Below, piece after piece: positions 7,801 to 15,884 of a DNA stretch of 43,188 nt. The position numbers were made by a program, and so were the translations under genes. A model generated the notes under the pieces. The model saw nothing but the letters and a program-made list of their open reading frames with translations. It was not told the DNA's origin and made no database searches. The stretch is from positions 1 to 43,188 of the forward strand of contig JAFTCP010000066.1 of the NCBI GenBank assembly GCA_017454625.1. Reading direction: 5' to 3'. Position 1 is the stretch's first letter. Each line of letters begins with the position of its first letter. Source of the stretch: Synergistaceae bacterium. GTDB lineage: Bacteria; Synergistota; Synergistia; Synergistales; Aminobacteriaceae.

Positions 7801-9015
7801 TATTATGAAGATAAAACGGCTGAAGCTGGCTTTTTCGCTCATGAAGTCAACGATGATAAATATTCTCTTGCTGCGACACTTGAAGGATATTATAAGCTAT
7901 TTATCATTCACGGAGATGAAAAATTCTGGGAACTCAGCCTGAAATATTATGACATGCTCAAAGCTAAAGAGCCTGACTCTTACATTCTCAACGATGACTT
8001 TCTGAGAGGATATTTCGAGAGACTGCCAATATCCGAAGAAAGCCTAAGGGAGATGAATAATTTTCTGAAACGTTTAGATTTTCCCAGTCAAGAAAGCATC
8101 ATCAACACAATTTACAAGCGTCTTATTGACACGGCCGCGAGTTTAGAGTGTTACGTAAAATATCTCATGGATTACACAATGTACATCAGCGATAACATAT
8201 ACGGCAGAATTGAGGAGGCTATGAAGAATTGCGAGACGGCCCAAAGTGTTCTGGACCAGAACGAAATTGATAATGATTACTTGCAGAGTTTAATTTACCG
8301 AGTTCAGAGTAAAATTATGTCGGGAATGTCAGATTTATACACGTTTGAAGAGGTCAGCGAAATTCGGAGGAAGACGAACTATATATTGATTGCTGAGACT
8401 GAGGGCGGGCAGGAAGATTACGAAGCATGGGAAGACGTGGCATCATCTTACGGCTATATCGACGACTACGAAAAAAGATTGTATTGCTTGAAACGGGCTG
8501 AACAAATCTTAACTCAGAACTCAAACTTCGACTTCGATAAATACTACAACTTAGCCATTAACATAATCGAATGCCATTCACACCTGAAAAACTCTCACGA
8601 GATAAGGACGATTGCATATAAACTTTGTGAGGAGGCTTTAACTCATTATGAACCGGAACAGGACAAAATGACGCTGGCACGCAGGATTGAACAGCTTGCT
8701 TCGTATCTTGAGAAAGTTGCTGATGATGAGGCGTTCATGTTTTACTTCTTCGCGGTTTACGTGTCAGTTGCAAGTGAGATTGATAGAGTTCTGATTGTTA
8801 ACGTCATGAGAAGTGAAGAAGGTTACGAGCAGGATTTTATACGTGAGCTGAAAATTTTGATGACGCAAGATTTTACTCATTCACAGGTTGACTTTATCAC
8901 GGACATAAACAAGAAATTGACGGCATTAACCCCTGAGAAAACGAACAGGGAAATATATTACGTACTCATAAAATCCTTCAGCCTTAAATATCAATTCAGC
9001 GAGTTTGACTTATGA
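4807..9015 (+). CDS. Kinase-like / NB-ARC (STAND) / TPR fusion protein
   Basis: This 1402-residue protein has three parts. Residues about 15-310 are a eukaryotic-like Ser/Thr kinase fold with a glycine loop GRGGSCIVY, HLDIKPENV (about 160-168), LFDFDSLQS in place of DFG, and FSAPEQ. The beta3 lysine is apparently arginine (RIRECYP where relatives have LKECYP), so activity is uncertain. Residues about 325-640 are an NB-ARC NTPase with winged helix: FLGREHEL, Walker A GIGGIGKTE (346-354), Walker B LIIIDNFD (about 421) and a TTRE sensor. The rest is helical with TPR-like repeats, for example NYEKAVEYYEKACDEEPD. STAND proteins of this layout act as ligand-triggered switches, often in phage defence. 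It is co-oriented with the viperin gene and GTPases and ends convergently with the next gene. Residues about 975-1033 carry an in-frame duplication. Confidence 0.85.
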   Translation: MDNRQALTSGTKIDDSITITREIGRGGSCIVYDASRVDTTKTPHKIRIRECYPVWLKISRDEFGNLTASELDAENFAREKERFSSAYRNASNIRHIIGLTNSTVDLSDMLQINNTLYAVMSFDEGIDYGQYHDKSVKELFQHLKSLALIIQKYHQNGYLHLDIKPENVLIIPETSEHVKLFDFDSLQSVKTLHDGENLLISYSEGFSAPEQVHKKLNKIGFHTDIYSIGAILFYKLFNRKPDFIDGSQTTIYDFSLMNYQDIRYQPGFFRKLAEFLRRTIALSISSRWSKIAVVIEKLDELIKLSEIERVFVYDNFQYNSANFLGREHELSEINSVLRDNNLVFLSGIGGIGKTELARKYAAIHRNSYGTIIFCKYTTSIIDLVIDEISINKIGREENETREDFYQRKLAVLREVLTPSDLIIIDNFDSEEDANLGDILACPCKFIITTREDFRDYNYCQIDIEKITDIDEINGIFRVYNDVAYTEREFDYVERIINFVDNHTMTVELIAKYLRETGENPEKLYMTFLEKEGVTRTDDTRIRQRKDNKLLAAGVNKHLSILFDVSNFSAQEKEIMMSLSLFGNIRIKKTKFIDMLALDNNEALNKLIKFNWVENDENDGKISLHQVILDLVYTNLKPTTDNCQNITRSIIDFLKRKSLNLAERDIRSLVADVFMRRVTGKNLLYAELCLEYGKREYLENAVKVCRNSDNKERWDILQRLYRKRIKYLSEVDIVEAEEMEEEGEDFHDYCVGKLNLISSMFDETIEFCKKYSSEAEYLCVNYIETALTFSDAIESEIMYISDDEFEPELNAIYEKIISTLDEAAEKLHEAKAISPDDKVKLLEKLRDFYDPSDYSAFYRLEHFADPEKRYLYQCIIDEIKKPKKNVIEIGRVTLSELASDYEMNGNYEKAVEYYEKACDEEPDEFNFYELAQIYTKTGHHDKAIEVLKDMLRAEDYPDYACVMLIDILISQNKLDEADFFAHELIRHNKHEDYSAIFEGYYEDKTAEAGFFAHEVNDDKYSLAATLEGYYKLFIIHGDEKFWELSLKYYDMLKAKEPDSYILNDDFLRGYFERLPISEESLREMNNFLKRLDFPSQESIINTIYKRLIDTAASLECYVKYLMDYTMYISDNIYGRIEEAMKNCETAQSVLDQNEIDNDYLQSLIYRVQSKIMSGMSDLYTFEEVSEIRRKTNYILIAETEGGQEDYEAWEDVASSYGYIDDYEKRLYCLKRAEQILTQNSNFDFDKYYNLAINIIECHSHLKNSHEIRTIAYKLCEEALTHYEPEQDKMTLARRIEQLASYLEKVADDEAFMFYFFAVYVSVASEIDRVLIVNVMRSEEGYEQDFIRELKILMTQDFTHSQVDFITDINKKLTALTPEKTNREIYYVLIKSFSLKYQFSEFDL
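7729..7905 (+). repeat. In-frame tandem duplication inside the STAND gene
   Basis: GAAGCTGACTTTTTCGCCCA from 7729 recurs as GAAGCTGGCTTTTTCGCTCA from 7822, 93 bp later. TGAAGGATATTAT recurs 87 bp apart at 7794 and 7881, so two codons were lost but the frame is kept. The protein copies read ADFFAHELIRHN and AGFFAHEVNDDK, each ending in EGYY. The same kind of duplication fills spacers elsewhere in the window. Confidence 0.85.
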
Positions 9016-9837
9016 ACCTAAAAGGTCAGCGAGTTCATCAACATTCAATCCCGCACGTATTCCGAATCTCGTTAAGACAAAATCATACTTCGCGGGATCC
9101 TCAGGGTTTATCTCTCTAAATCCCTCCGTAATCTCAACAGCACACCTCAAATCCGCATTTTTCCGTTTCGTAAAGCCCAGCTTCATAGCAATATTATGCA
9201 TGTGCGTATCAGTCGGAACAATTAAATCTCTCGGCATCAAAACTTCCCAACCGCCCGGATCAACGTCATCATGTCTCACAAGCCACTTCAAGAACAAAAA
9301 TAACCTTTTGCAAGCGCTTCCATCACTCGGCGACGTAACAAGTGAAAATGAACCTTCCTTCTTGTTACGCATAAGCCTTCCGGAAAATTTATCAAGCGCA
9401 CGGAATAATCTTTCATGAAAATAAATAAGCCCGCCGCTCATCTCATCGTTTGAAGACTTCATACACTCACTCATAAAGTTTTCAAGAGAATTATACTCAC
9501 GCAAAATCTCAGCAATATTCTTCAGCAAGTTGTTCATGTCGTAACTCGTCGTAAATCTATGCTTGAAATTGGCCGGGACAATATTAAAGTTATCATTTTC
9601 GAGCAAAAATTTATGAGGCTCCTTAGTCAGACACGCTAAAACTTTCTCGACACTCTTCATGATCTGCGAAACTCGACCGTAAGCCAGCGACGAAGCTACA
9701 AGCCCGACAATCTCCAAGTCCCTGACATCCTCATAATCATAAAGAAAATGCAACGGGTCAGGATTAATCAATTCCCGACGCTGATACGTGTAATACAACC
9801 CTTCAAGAAACGCCTTTAATCTCTCGTTCATAATCAT
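9010..9837 (-). CDS. TIGR02757 (DUF2400) family protein
   Basis: This 275-residue cytosolic protein matches the TIGR02757 family, which is widespread in anaerobes and has a helix-hairpin-helix DNA glycosylase-like fold. Visible family features are ASSLAYGRVSQI, LFLFLKWLVRHDDVDPGGW, and PTDTHMHNIAMKLGFTKRKNAD. The last resembles the PxDxH region of the family. No experimentally fixed function is known to me; a DNA repair role is only suggested by the fold. The stop overlaps the convergent STAND gene by six bases. ATG at 9831 is an alternative start two codons in. Confidence 0.8.
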   Translation of the reverse strand: MIMNERLKAFLEGLYYTYQRRELINPDPLHFLYDYEDVRDLEIVGLVASSLAYGRVSQIMKSVEKVLACLTKEPHKFLLENDNFNIVPANFKHRFTTSYDMNNLLKNIAEILREYNSLENFMSECMKSSNDEMSGGLIYFHERLFRALDKFSGRLMRNKKEGSFSLVTSPSDGSACKRLFLFLKWLVRHDDVDPGGWEVLMPRDLIVPTDTHMHNIAMKLGFTKRKNADLRCAVEITEGFREINPEDPAKYDFVLTRFGIRAGLNVDELADLLGS

Positions 9838-9872
9838 AAAAACAAGGGAGAAACTCTCGAAAGCTCCTCCCC
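9836..9872 (-). terminator. Terminator after ferritin gene
   Basis: On the minus strand GGGGAG pairs with TCTCCC around a short GC-poor loop and is followed by TTGTTTTTAT. It closes the desulfoferrodoxin-ferritin unit. Confidence 0.55.
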
Positions 9873-9884
9873 TGAAAAATTCAC

Positions 9885-10373
9885 TTAACGTGCCGCTAAT
9901 TCCCGGTCAACGATATATACTGCGTGTTTGTCCGAACCTAAGAACTCCAACTTTGCAACAATGCTTCCGGTGTTGTCCTCTTCTTCCATCTGCTCATTAA
10001 CGAACCATTGAAGCATTGACTGTGTCGCATAATCCTTCTCGGCAATCGCCAAATCCACGAGCTTATAAATTCTCGAAGTAACATACTGCTCATGATTATA
10101 CGCCGTCTTGAACACTTCAAACGCGTCCGCATAGCTCTCTTTCGGCTTGGCAATCTCCGGAATTATTACACGGGCCCCGCGCTCATAAAGATAATCAATG
10201 AACTTTTCAGCGTGTTCAATCTCCTCTGAATACTGCTTCTTCATCCAGTGAGCCATCCCGTCAAGTCCAGCATCCTTGAAGTAAGCCGACATCGCGAGAT
10301 AAATATACGCCGAGTCAAATTCTGCCTTAATCTGGTCGTTAATGGCAGAAGTCATAGCATCAGAAATCTTCAT
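9885..10373 (-). CDS. ftnA: Ferritin
   Basis: This 162-residue non-haem ferritin oxidises Fe(II) and stores iron in a 24-subunit shell in the cytosol. Ferroxidase residues are visible in four-helix order: KAEFDSAYIYL (first Glu), EEIEHAEKF (Glu and His), and NEQMEEEDN (C helix). Its length is standard for bacterial FtnA. It starts ten bases after the stop of the desulfoferrodoxin gene and is surely co-transcribed with it. Together they handle superoxide and free iron in an anaerobe exposed to oxygen. Confidence 0.95.
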   Translation of the reverse strand: MKISDAMTSAINDQIKAEFDSAYIYLAMSAYFKDAGLDGMAHWMKKQYSEEIEHAEKFIDYLYERGARVIIPEIAKPKESYADAFEVFKTAYNHEQYVTSRIYKLVDLAIAEKDYATQSMLQWFVNEQMEEEDNTGSIVAKLEFLGSDKHAVYIVDRELAAR

Positions 10374-10382
10374 TCTTAAAGA

Positions 10383-10748
10383 TTACGCCTCAGCCTTCCA
10401 AAGTCCATGTTTGTTGCAATACTCACGCATTGTTGAACCGGCTTTTGCACTACCGAACTCCGCCGCAGGCTCATCACCGGGCTTCAGGAACTGACGGCAT
10501 ACTCTCTCACCGTTGATGACTTCGATCCATTCGATGAAGTGATCTTCCTGCATTGGGTGAGCAACGCTTCCGACTTTCACTTTCCCGCCATCAAGGACAG
10601 GAACATGCTTCTCCGTTGCCGCATCAGTCGTGTTCTCCTTGAGCTGCTTCATTGGTTCGCCGCAACATACAAGAGTTCCGCCGCCGACATGCATAACTTC
10701 AACGATGTTACCGCACTTTGCACACTTGAAAACGCTTAATTTTTCCAT
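10383..10748 (-). CDS. dfx: Desulfoferrodoxin (superoxide reductase)
   Basis: Desulfoferrodoxin reduces superoxide to peroxide without making oxygen. I choose the ATG at 10748, giving 121 residues, because it follows a G-rich Shine-Dalgarno and begins the family N-terminus [13 protein letters not shown]. The upstream in-frame extension is AT-rich spacer. The N-terminal desulforedoxin Cys4 iron site is present (FKCAKCG and [10 protein letters not shown]). The SOR domain has the histidines [25 protein letters not shown], and a C-terminal [11 protein letters not shown] with Cys and His ligands. It is the first gene of the dfx-ferritin operon. Confidence 0.95.
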   Translation of the reverse strand: MEKLSVFKCAKCGNIVEVMHVGGGTLVCCGEPMKQLKENTTDAATEKHVPVLDGGKVKVGSVAHPMQEDHFIEWIEVINGERVCRQFLKPGDEPAAEFGSAKAGSTMREYCNKHGLWKAEA

Positions 10749-10835
10749 GATAGATTTACCCCCGTTAAAATTTTTATTGTTTATATTGTTGATAAAGAAA
10801 GAATGTTTACGCGCTAAATTCACACGTAAAATTTT

Positions 10836-11015
10836 AATGATTATAATATACTTCAAGGATTTTTCAGGCAAGAATAATTTACGCAAAAACTTTGTTATAC
10901 GTTTAATAATCTGTGTCAAGAATTTACGCAAAAAAAAATCTAACTATTTAGCATATTAACGCATCGAGAATGATTATAATATTGTCAGCAAGAATATTTT
11001 TCACAAAAAGGATGT
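10836..11015. repeat. Duplicated promoter-like segment before the prepilin gene
   Basis: AATGATTATAATAT occurs at 10836 and again at 10969, 133 bp apart. Each copy is followed by a version of GCAAGAATATTTTTCACAAAAA; partial AAGAATTTACGCAAAAA copies lie between. The segment carries TATAAT boxes pointing towards the prepilin gene. It fills most of the 276-bp divergent spacer between dfx and the prepilin gene. Confidence 0.6.
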
Positions 11016-11024
11016 ATTTTAATC

Positions 11025-12038
11025 ATGAAACGTTCAAGAGCTTTCGTATTGACAGAACTTTTAACAGGAATGGCGCTTCAAGCAGGATTTCTTCTAGTTA
11101 TGTGTACAGCGTTCTATATGATGCTTTCGTTTTATACTCGAACTCAGCAGGTTTTAACAGCGCGGGAGAGAGGCCAGAGAGTTATTGCATATTTTGACAC
11201 GAGAATTAGGCATGCGGGGCTTGGACTTTGGAAATGCACAAGTTCACGCGACATCAATAATTCATTATCGTCAATATCACAACTTGAAGGTATAAATTTT
11301 CCTGTTGCCTTAACATCAGATTATACTGATACGACAATAACTAATTCGCTTGGACATAAAACATACTGCGGGAATATTTTAACGCTCCTTTATGCCGAAC
11401 GTAACATAGCTTCTTCAAATATCTTAAATCTCGTAGTTGTGAATAATAATTATCAATCTGCAGATATTGTTGCAACTCCGACAGCGTTTAGGCTTATTAA
11501 TAATGGGCATAAATTCAGAGACTCAGATTTTTATCATTACGTAAATTCCCAGATGTCTCCAAGAGTAATATATAAATACGGCTCAGTTCAACGTTTTGCA
11601 GTAATGACAACTTCAGGCGTTCCGTTTCTGCTCCAATGCGATGTTAATAACGGCAACAGCTATAAATTCAACGTATACAAAGCAGGGACAAGTACAATCT
11701 CAGCGAAAATCAACCCTATGGACGAATTGCTTTATCTAAAGTGCAAAAGATTATTCGTAGAAAGTGAGAATTTCAAATATATAGATTTTACGGACGATTG
11801 GGGCAAGAAAACTCCTCACGAAAAAGGAATTCTTGAGATTTACATGGAGCTTGATACTGTTACGAAAATTTTTGACTTGTACGTCTTATCAACCGGCGGC
11901 GAAGATAATTCTACAGAACGTTCAAAACCTGAGAATTGGCCGGATAATGCACGCTGGAAGGATGAGTATTTGAAGCAGTCCATATACATATCACATGCCT
12001 CGTGGAAAATGCATAATCTTGAAAACATTGCGCTTTAA
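11025..12038 (+). CDS. Type IV prepilin-like protein (PilW-like)
   Basis: This 337-residue protein has a class III (prepilin) signal: a short basic leader MKRSRA, cleavage expected after Ala6 before FVLTELL with the Glu at mature position 5, then a hydrophobic helix (about residues 10-35). Prepilin peptidase normally cuts after Gly but tolerates Ala. The C-terminal domain is exported and unlike any family I recognise; size and the early ARERGQRVIAYFDTRIRHAG segment fit PilW-type minor pilins. No other pilin genes are in the window, so it may be an orphan minor pilin or pseudopilin. Confidence 0.7.
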   Translation: MKRSRAFVLTELLTGMALQAGFLLVMCTAFYMMLSFYTRTQQVLTARERGQRVIAYFDTRIRHAGLGLWKCTSSRDINNSLSSISQLEGINFPVALTSDYTDTTITNSLGHKTYCGNILTLLYAERNIASSNILNLVVVNNNYQSADIVATPTAFRLINNGHKFRDSDFYHYVNSQMSPRVIYKYGSVQRFAVMTTSGVPFLLQCDVNNGNSYKFNVYKAGTSTISAKINPMDELLYLKCKRLFVESENFKYIDFTDDWGKKTPHEKGILEIYMELDTVTKIFDLYVLSTGGEDNSTERSKPENWPDNARWKDEYLKQSIYISHASWKMHNLENIAL

Positions 12039-12040
12039 CT

Positions 12041-12233
12041 CGATAATAAACTTGCAAGAGCTTCATCAATGTGTGGGGCTCTTACTATTTTTATTCCTGA
12101 AATTTTTACGTTCTCTAGTGAAATCATAAACTCGCGAACTTCATTAAGCCAGCAATAGCCTAGTTAATATGTGAGACCCGAATAACACCAAAATTTTACG
12201 TTCTAATGCTTCAACCGCATGAAAATCACATCT
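12041..12233. repeat. Two decayed copies of the radA 3' end
   Basis: The end of radA on this strand, from CAATAAGCCAGCAAGAGCTT (12241), recurs as GATAATAAACTTGCAAGAGC at 12042 and as CATTAAGCCAGCAATAGCC at about 12142. Each copy continues through an ATTCCTGAAA(A)TTTTACGTTCT-type segment seen in the gene. The copies contain indels and fill the whole gap between the prepilin stop and the radA stop. Confidence 0.8.
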
Positions 12234-13592
12234 TCAGCCAGACAATAAGCCAGCAAGAGCTTCATCGATATGCGAAACTTGAACAATTCTTATACCTGAA
12301 AATTTCACGTTCTCGCGTGAACTCACAATCGCCGTATGAAAGCCTAATCTCGCGGCCTCCTTCAAGCGTAAATCAATTCGTGTTACGGGTCTGATTTCTC
12401 CGGCAAGTCCGACTTCACCAAGCCAGCAAGTTCCGGATTGAAGCGGCTTGTTTTTCAGGGCTGAAGCTATAGCCGCACACGAAGGCAAATCCGCGCTGGG
12501 GTCTTGCAGTGATAATCCTCCGGCAACGTTGATATATAAATCGTGATTGTTGGTTGAAATGTTACATCGTCGATCGATTACGGCTGTGAGAAGCTGAAAG
12601 CGATTAAGCTCAATCCCTCGTGATGTTCGTCTTGGATAAGGAAATATAGTTTTCGCGGCTAACGTCTGAATTTCTGCGGCCAATGGAGTATTTCCCTCTA
12701 AAGCTATTGTCATCGCAACACCTGCAACGGAGACATCATCACGGTTCCAGTATAACCCGCTTTTGTCGATAACTGGGATTAATCCGTCCTCGTTCATCTC
12801 GAATATTCCGAGCTCGTCAGTGCTCCCGTAACGATTTTTCACGGCTCGTAACATCCTGTAAGACGAGTAGCCTTCACCTGAGAAGTTCAACACTGTATCA
12901 ACCATATGTTCAAGCATCATAGGCCCGGCAATTTTACCGTCCTTCGTGATGTGGCCGATTAAGACAGCGGGAATATTTTTCTCACGTGCTTTGTCGATAA
13001 CTCTTTGAGCAACTTCACGAACTTGCGTAACTGTTCCAGGCCAGCCCGAAGAATTATCAACACTCATAGCTTGCACGCTATCAAGGACGAAGAAGACAAA
13101 ATTATTCTCGTCAAGATTTCTTAAAGCGTCGTCAAGCTCAGAGCCAGAATACAAATATAAGTTTTCCGAAGTCGTATTAATCCTCGAAGCCCTCAAAGCA
13201 ACTTGCGCGTCGCTCTCCTCACCGGAAATATACAAAACTGGAGAATTATAATTTTTCGCGACACTCCCAGCAGCTTGAAGAAGAAGCGTAGATTTTCCAA
13301 TGCCCGGCTGTCCTCCGATTAAGACAACTCCGCCGGGAACAAGTCCACCGCCTAAAACTCGGTCAAGTTCACTAATTCCCGTTGAAACTCTCTCAGGAGC
13401 TTTCACGTTTAATGCGCTGATAATCTTTACTCGCTGTGAGTTTTTCCCTGATGATGCCGCTTCCGAAGGTGTTATATCCGGCATAACTTCAAGAGTTCCC
13501 CAAGAATTACATGAGGGACATTTGCCGGTTTTTGTCGTCGTTACGTGCCCGCATTCGGAGCAGATATATTTTGTGATTTGTGATTTTGCCAT
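12234..13592 (-). CDS. radA: DNA repair protein RadA
   Basis: RadA (Sms) is a RecA-like helicase that extends D-loops during recombination. It has a zinc finger with Cys11, Cys14, Cys25 and Cys28, Walker A GGQPGIGKS (about 93-101), the family motif KNRYG, and a C-terminal Lon-like domain ending in DEALAGLLSG. Length 452 is normal. It is the last gene of a minus-strand run with tsaD four bases upstream. Its 3' end is the source of the decayed repeats next to it. Confidence 0.95.
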   Translation of the reverse strand: MAKSQITKYICSECGHVTTTKTGKCPSCNSWGTLEVMPDITPSEAASSGKNSQRVKIISALNVKAPERVSTGISELDRVLGGGLVPGGVVLIGGQPGIGKSTLLLQAAGSVAKNYNSPVLYISGEESDAQVALRASRINTTSENLYLYSGSELDDALRNLDENNFVFFVLDSVQAMSVDNSSGWPGTVTQVREVAQRVIDKAREKNIPAVLIGHITKDGKIAGPMMLEHMVDTVLNFSGEGYSSYRMLRAVKNRYGSTDELGIFEMNEDGLIPVIDKSGLYWNRDDVSVAGVAMTIALEGNTPLAAEIQTLAAKTIFPYPRRTSRGIELNRFQLLTAVIDRRCNISTNNHDLYINVAGGLSLQDPSADLPSCAAIASALKNKPLQSGTCWLGEVGLAGEIRPVTRIDLRLKEAARLGFHTAIVSSRENVKFSGIRIVQVSHIDEALAGLLSG

Positions 13593-13595
13593 GCC

Positions 13596-14591
13596 TTATA
13601 ATTCATGAAGTGAGGGATTTGCTTCAACTTCCTGATTTCGTCCTTCACCGCGAAGCCACGCATTATGTCCAGCCATAGCAATCATTACGGCGTTATCTGT
13701 ACAGCGATTTAATTTCGGAAGCCACGCTTTAAAGTGTTTGTTGCGGCTCAAAGTTTCTCGTAAGGTACTGTTAGCCGAAACTCCTCCTGAAATTGACACG
13801 TTGACCCGGCCTGTATTTCTAGCTGCAAGAATTATCTTAATCGTAAGTGCCTCAACAACTGCACGCTGAAACGACGCGCATAAATCATTCACAGGAATTT
13901 TCTCTCCGGCTTCCTGAAACTTTTTTACCTGCCACAATAACGCCGTCTTTAATCCGCTGAAGCTGAACTCAACTTTTTGCGTATTCTTCAACGGAACAGG
14001 GAAATCAAAAGCGTGTGAATTTCCAGTTTTAGCGAGCTTGTCAATCTCAGGCCCTCCGGGATAAGGCAATCCCAAAATCTTAGCGGCTTTGTCGTAGGCT
14101 TCTCCGGCAGCATCATCGCGAGTTTCTCCAAGCAATTTATATTTCCCGAAGTCCTCAACGTCAATAATTTCCGTGTGTCCTCCTGAAACGATTAACGAGA
14201 GAAACGGAGGCTTTAAGTCCTCAGCATCAACGAGCGGCGCAAACAAATGACCTTCGAGATGATTTACTCCGATTAACGGGACATTCCAAACTTGCGAGAG
14301 AGCTTTTGCCGTCTGAACTCCGACGATTAACGAACCCATAAGGCCGGGACCTCGTGTTACAGCGATTAAGTCTAAATCCCTTCCCGTTATCTTGCATTCA
14401 CGAAGAGCAGCGTCAACCAATGGGAGCAAATTTTCCAGATGCTTACGGGCCGCAAACTCCGGGATTACTCCGCCAAATTTCGAGTGATCTTTAATCTGGC
14501 TGGAGAGAAATTCGCACAAAACTTCGCGTTCATCACGAATAATAGCAACGCCTGTATCATCACAGCTCGTTTCAATTCCAAGTGTCAGCAT
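13596..14591 (-). CDS. tsaD: tRNA t6A synthase subunit TsaD
   Basis: TsaD (YgjD/Kae1) transfers threonylcarbamoyl to A37 of ANN-decoding tRNAs with TsaB and TsaE. The N-terminal GIETSCDDTGVAI, the metal-binding GVNHLEGHL, IVSGGHTEI and GGVSANSTLR are all family signatures. At 331 residues it is full length. It is packed tightly between radA and a 60-codon gene, so it is probably expressed from the operon. Confidence 0.95.
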   Translation of the reverse strand: MLTLGIETSCDDTGVAIIRDEREVLCEFLSSQIKDHSKFGGVIPEFAARKHLENLLPLVDAALRECKITGRDLDLIAVTRGPGLMGSLIVGVQTAKALSQVWNVPLIGVNHLEGHLFAPLVDAEDLKPPFLSLIVSGGHTEIIDVEDFGKYKLLGETRDDAAGEAYDKAAKILGLPYPGGPEIDKLAKTGNSHAFDFPVPLKNTQKVEFSFSGLKTALLWQVKKFQEAGEKIPVNDLCASFQRAVVEALTIKIILAARNTGRVNVSISGGVSANSTLRETLSRNKHFKAWLPKLNRCTDNAVMIAMAGHNAWLRGEGRNQEVEANPSLHEL

Positions 14592-14596
14592 GATTT

Positions 14597-14779
14597 TTAC
14601 ATGAACGAATTATCCTGCACAAACTCAGGCCACGAATGAATAACAAAATCGTCGTAAGAATCGAAAATCGGCGGTTCAACAATATCATCATTGAATACAA
14701 ATTCTTCGAAACCGTTTAAAGCAATCTCGCCGAACCATAAATTATTGTCGCAATCCCGATTATGAGAGAACATCAACAT
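14597..14779 (-). CDS. Small acidic protein between ispDF and tsaD
   Basis: This 60-residue frame has an ATG that overlaps the ispDF stop (ATGTTGA) and ends six bases before tsaD. It therefore exactly fills the gap and could be translationally coupled. The product is acidic and rich in Asn, Asp and Phe (EEFVFNDDIVEPPIFDSYDD), with no membrane segment or known motif. Position supports a real gene; short length keeps it uncertain. Confidence 0.5.
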   Translation of the reverse strand: MLMFSHNRDCDNNLWFGEIALNGFEEFVFNDDIVEPPIFDSYDDFVIHSWPEFVQDNSFM

Positions 14780-15882
14780 TTTATCAGCCTCCTTAACGTC
14801 GCAACAGCTTCACATGTCATTGATAATCCACGTCCAGCATCATCAAGAGTTTCTGCGGATTTAAACTTGAGATTTAACGTGAAAAATTTTGCGAGATTGT
14901 TAATTATTTCCTCACGGTATTTGTTCAGTCTCGGAACCTGAGCGATCACGACGGCATCAACAAATTCAACTTCCCAGCCCTCAGCCTTAACACGCTTCAT
15001 TACGTCCTCAAGCAAAGCTATACTGTTAATGTCATGAAATTTTTCGTCATTGGCCGGGTATAAATTCCCAATGTCAGGAAGTCCAGCGGCTCCGAGAATT
15101 GCGTCCATGATTGCGTGGGTTAATAAATCTGCGTCGGAATGCCCTAAAAGTCCCAAGTTTGAAGCTATATTTATTCCTCCTAAAATTAATTTTCGTCCAG
15201 GAACTAATTTATGAACGTCATAGCCCAAACCCGTACGCGTAATTTTCTGCTCGGTCAAGGCTCGCGCGATTAACATATCTTCGGGCCAAGTAATTTTGAA
15301 ATTCAACCTTTCACCCTCAACTTTCAAAAGTTTATGTCCCGAAATTTTCCAGGCTTCGGCTTCGTCCTTAGCTTTCGGATTTTCACGGACACATTCAATC
15401 AATTTCAGCCGGTGAAAACATTGCGGGGTCTGAGTGATAAATAATCCGTCGCGGTCAACGCATGAAATTTCTTCGCCGTCAATCCTTTTCAGGGCATCAG
15501 CAACAGGCAGAACGGGAATAACACCTTTATCCTCGCTGACTTTTTCCATCAATGAGCTAATTAACTTTTTCGAAGCAAAAGGACGTGCGGCATCATGAAC
15601 AAGAACGTAATCACTCTCGGCCAATTCTAACCCGTTCAGGACGGACAAAGCGCGTTCACTTCCACCGTGAGTAATCTTGATATTTTTCTCAGGAGCAAAC
15701 TTTTCTCGTTCAAGATTTTCGCCTTCCGGGATTACAAGAATTACTTCATCACAGAGTTCAAGAGCTTTTTCCGCACTCCAACGCCATAACTCACGCCCCG
15801 CGAGCTTGATAAACTGTTTCTTCTCGCCAAATCGTGAGCCTTTTCCACCGGCAACTATGATAAATGCAAAACTTTTCTTCAT
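14773..15882 (-). CDS. ispDF: Bifunctional IspD-IspF
   Basis: This is a fusion of two non-consecutive MEP isoprenoid enzymes. Residues 1 to about 215 are IspD (CTP:MEP cytidylyltransferase), with VAGGKGSRFG at the nucleotide loop, VHDAARPF, and KITWPEDMLIA. Residues about 217-369 are IspF (MECDP synthase), with GLGYDVHKLVPGRKLILGG, GHSDADLLTHAIMDAILGAA and the zinc ligands Asp, His, His. The fusion is known in several phyla. recR lies two bases upstream. Confidence 0.95.
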   Translation of the reverse strand: MKKSFAFIIVAGGKGSRFGEKKQFIKLAGRELWRWSAEKALELCDEVILVIPEGENLEREKFAPEKNIKITHGGSERALSVLNGLELAESDYVLVHDAARPFASKKLISSLMEKVSEDKGVIPVLPVADALKRIDGEEISCVDRDGLFITQTPQCFHRLKLIECVRENPKAKDEAEAWKISGHKLLKVEGERLNFKITWPEDMLIARALTEQKITRTGLGYDVHKLVPGRKLILGGINIASNLGLLGHSDADLLTHAIMDAILGAAGLPDIGNLYPANDEKFHDINSIALLEDVMKRVKAEGWEVEFVDAVVIAQVPRLNKYREEIINNLAKFFTLNLKFKSAETLDDAGRGLSMTCEAVATLRRLIKC

Positions 15883-15884
15883 GA

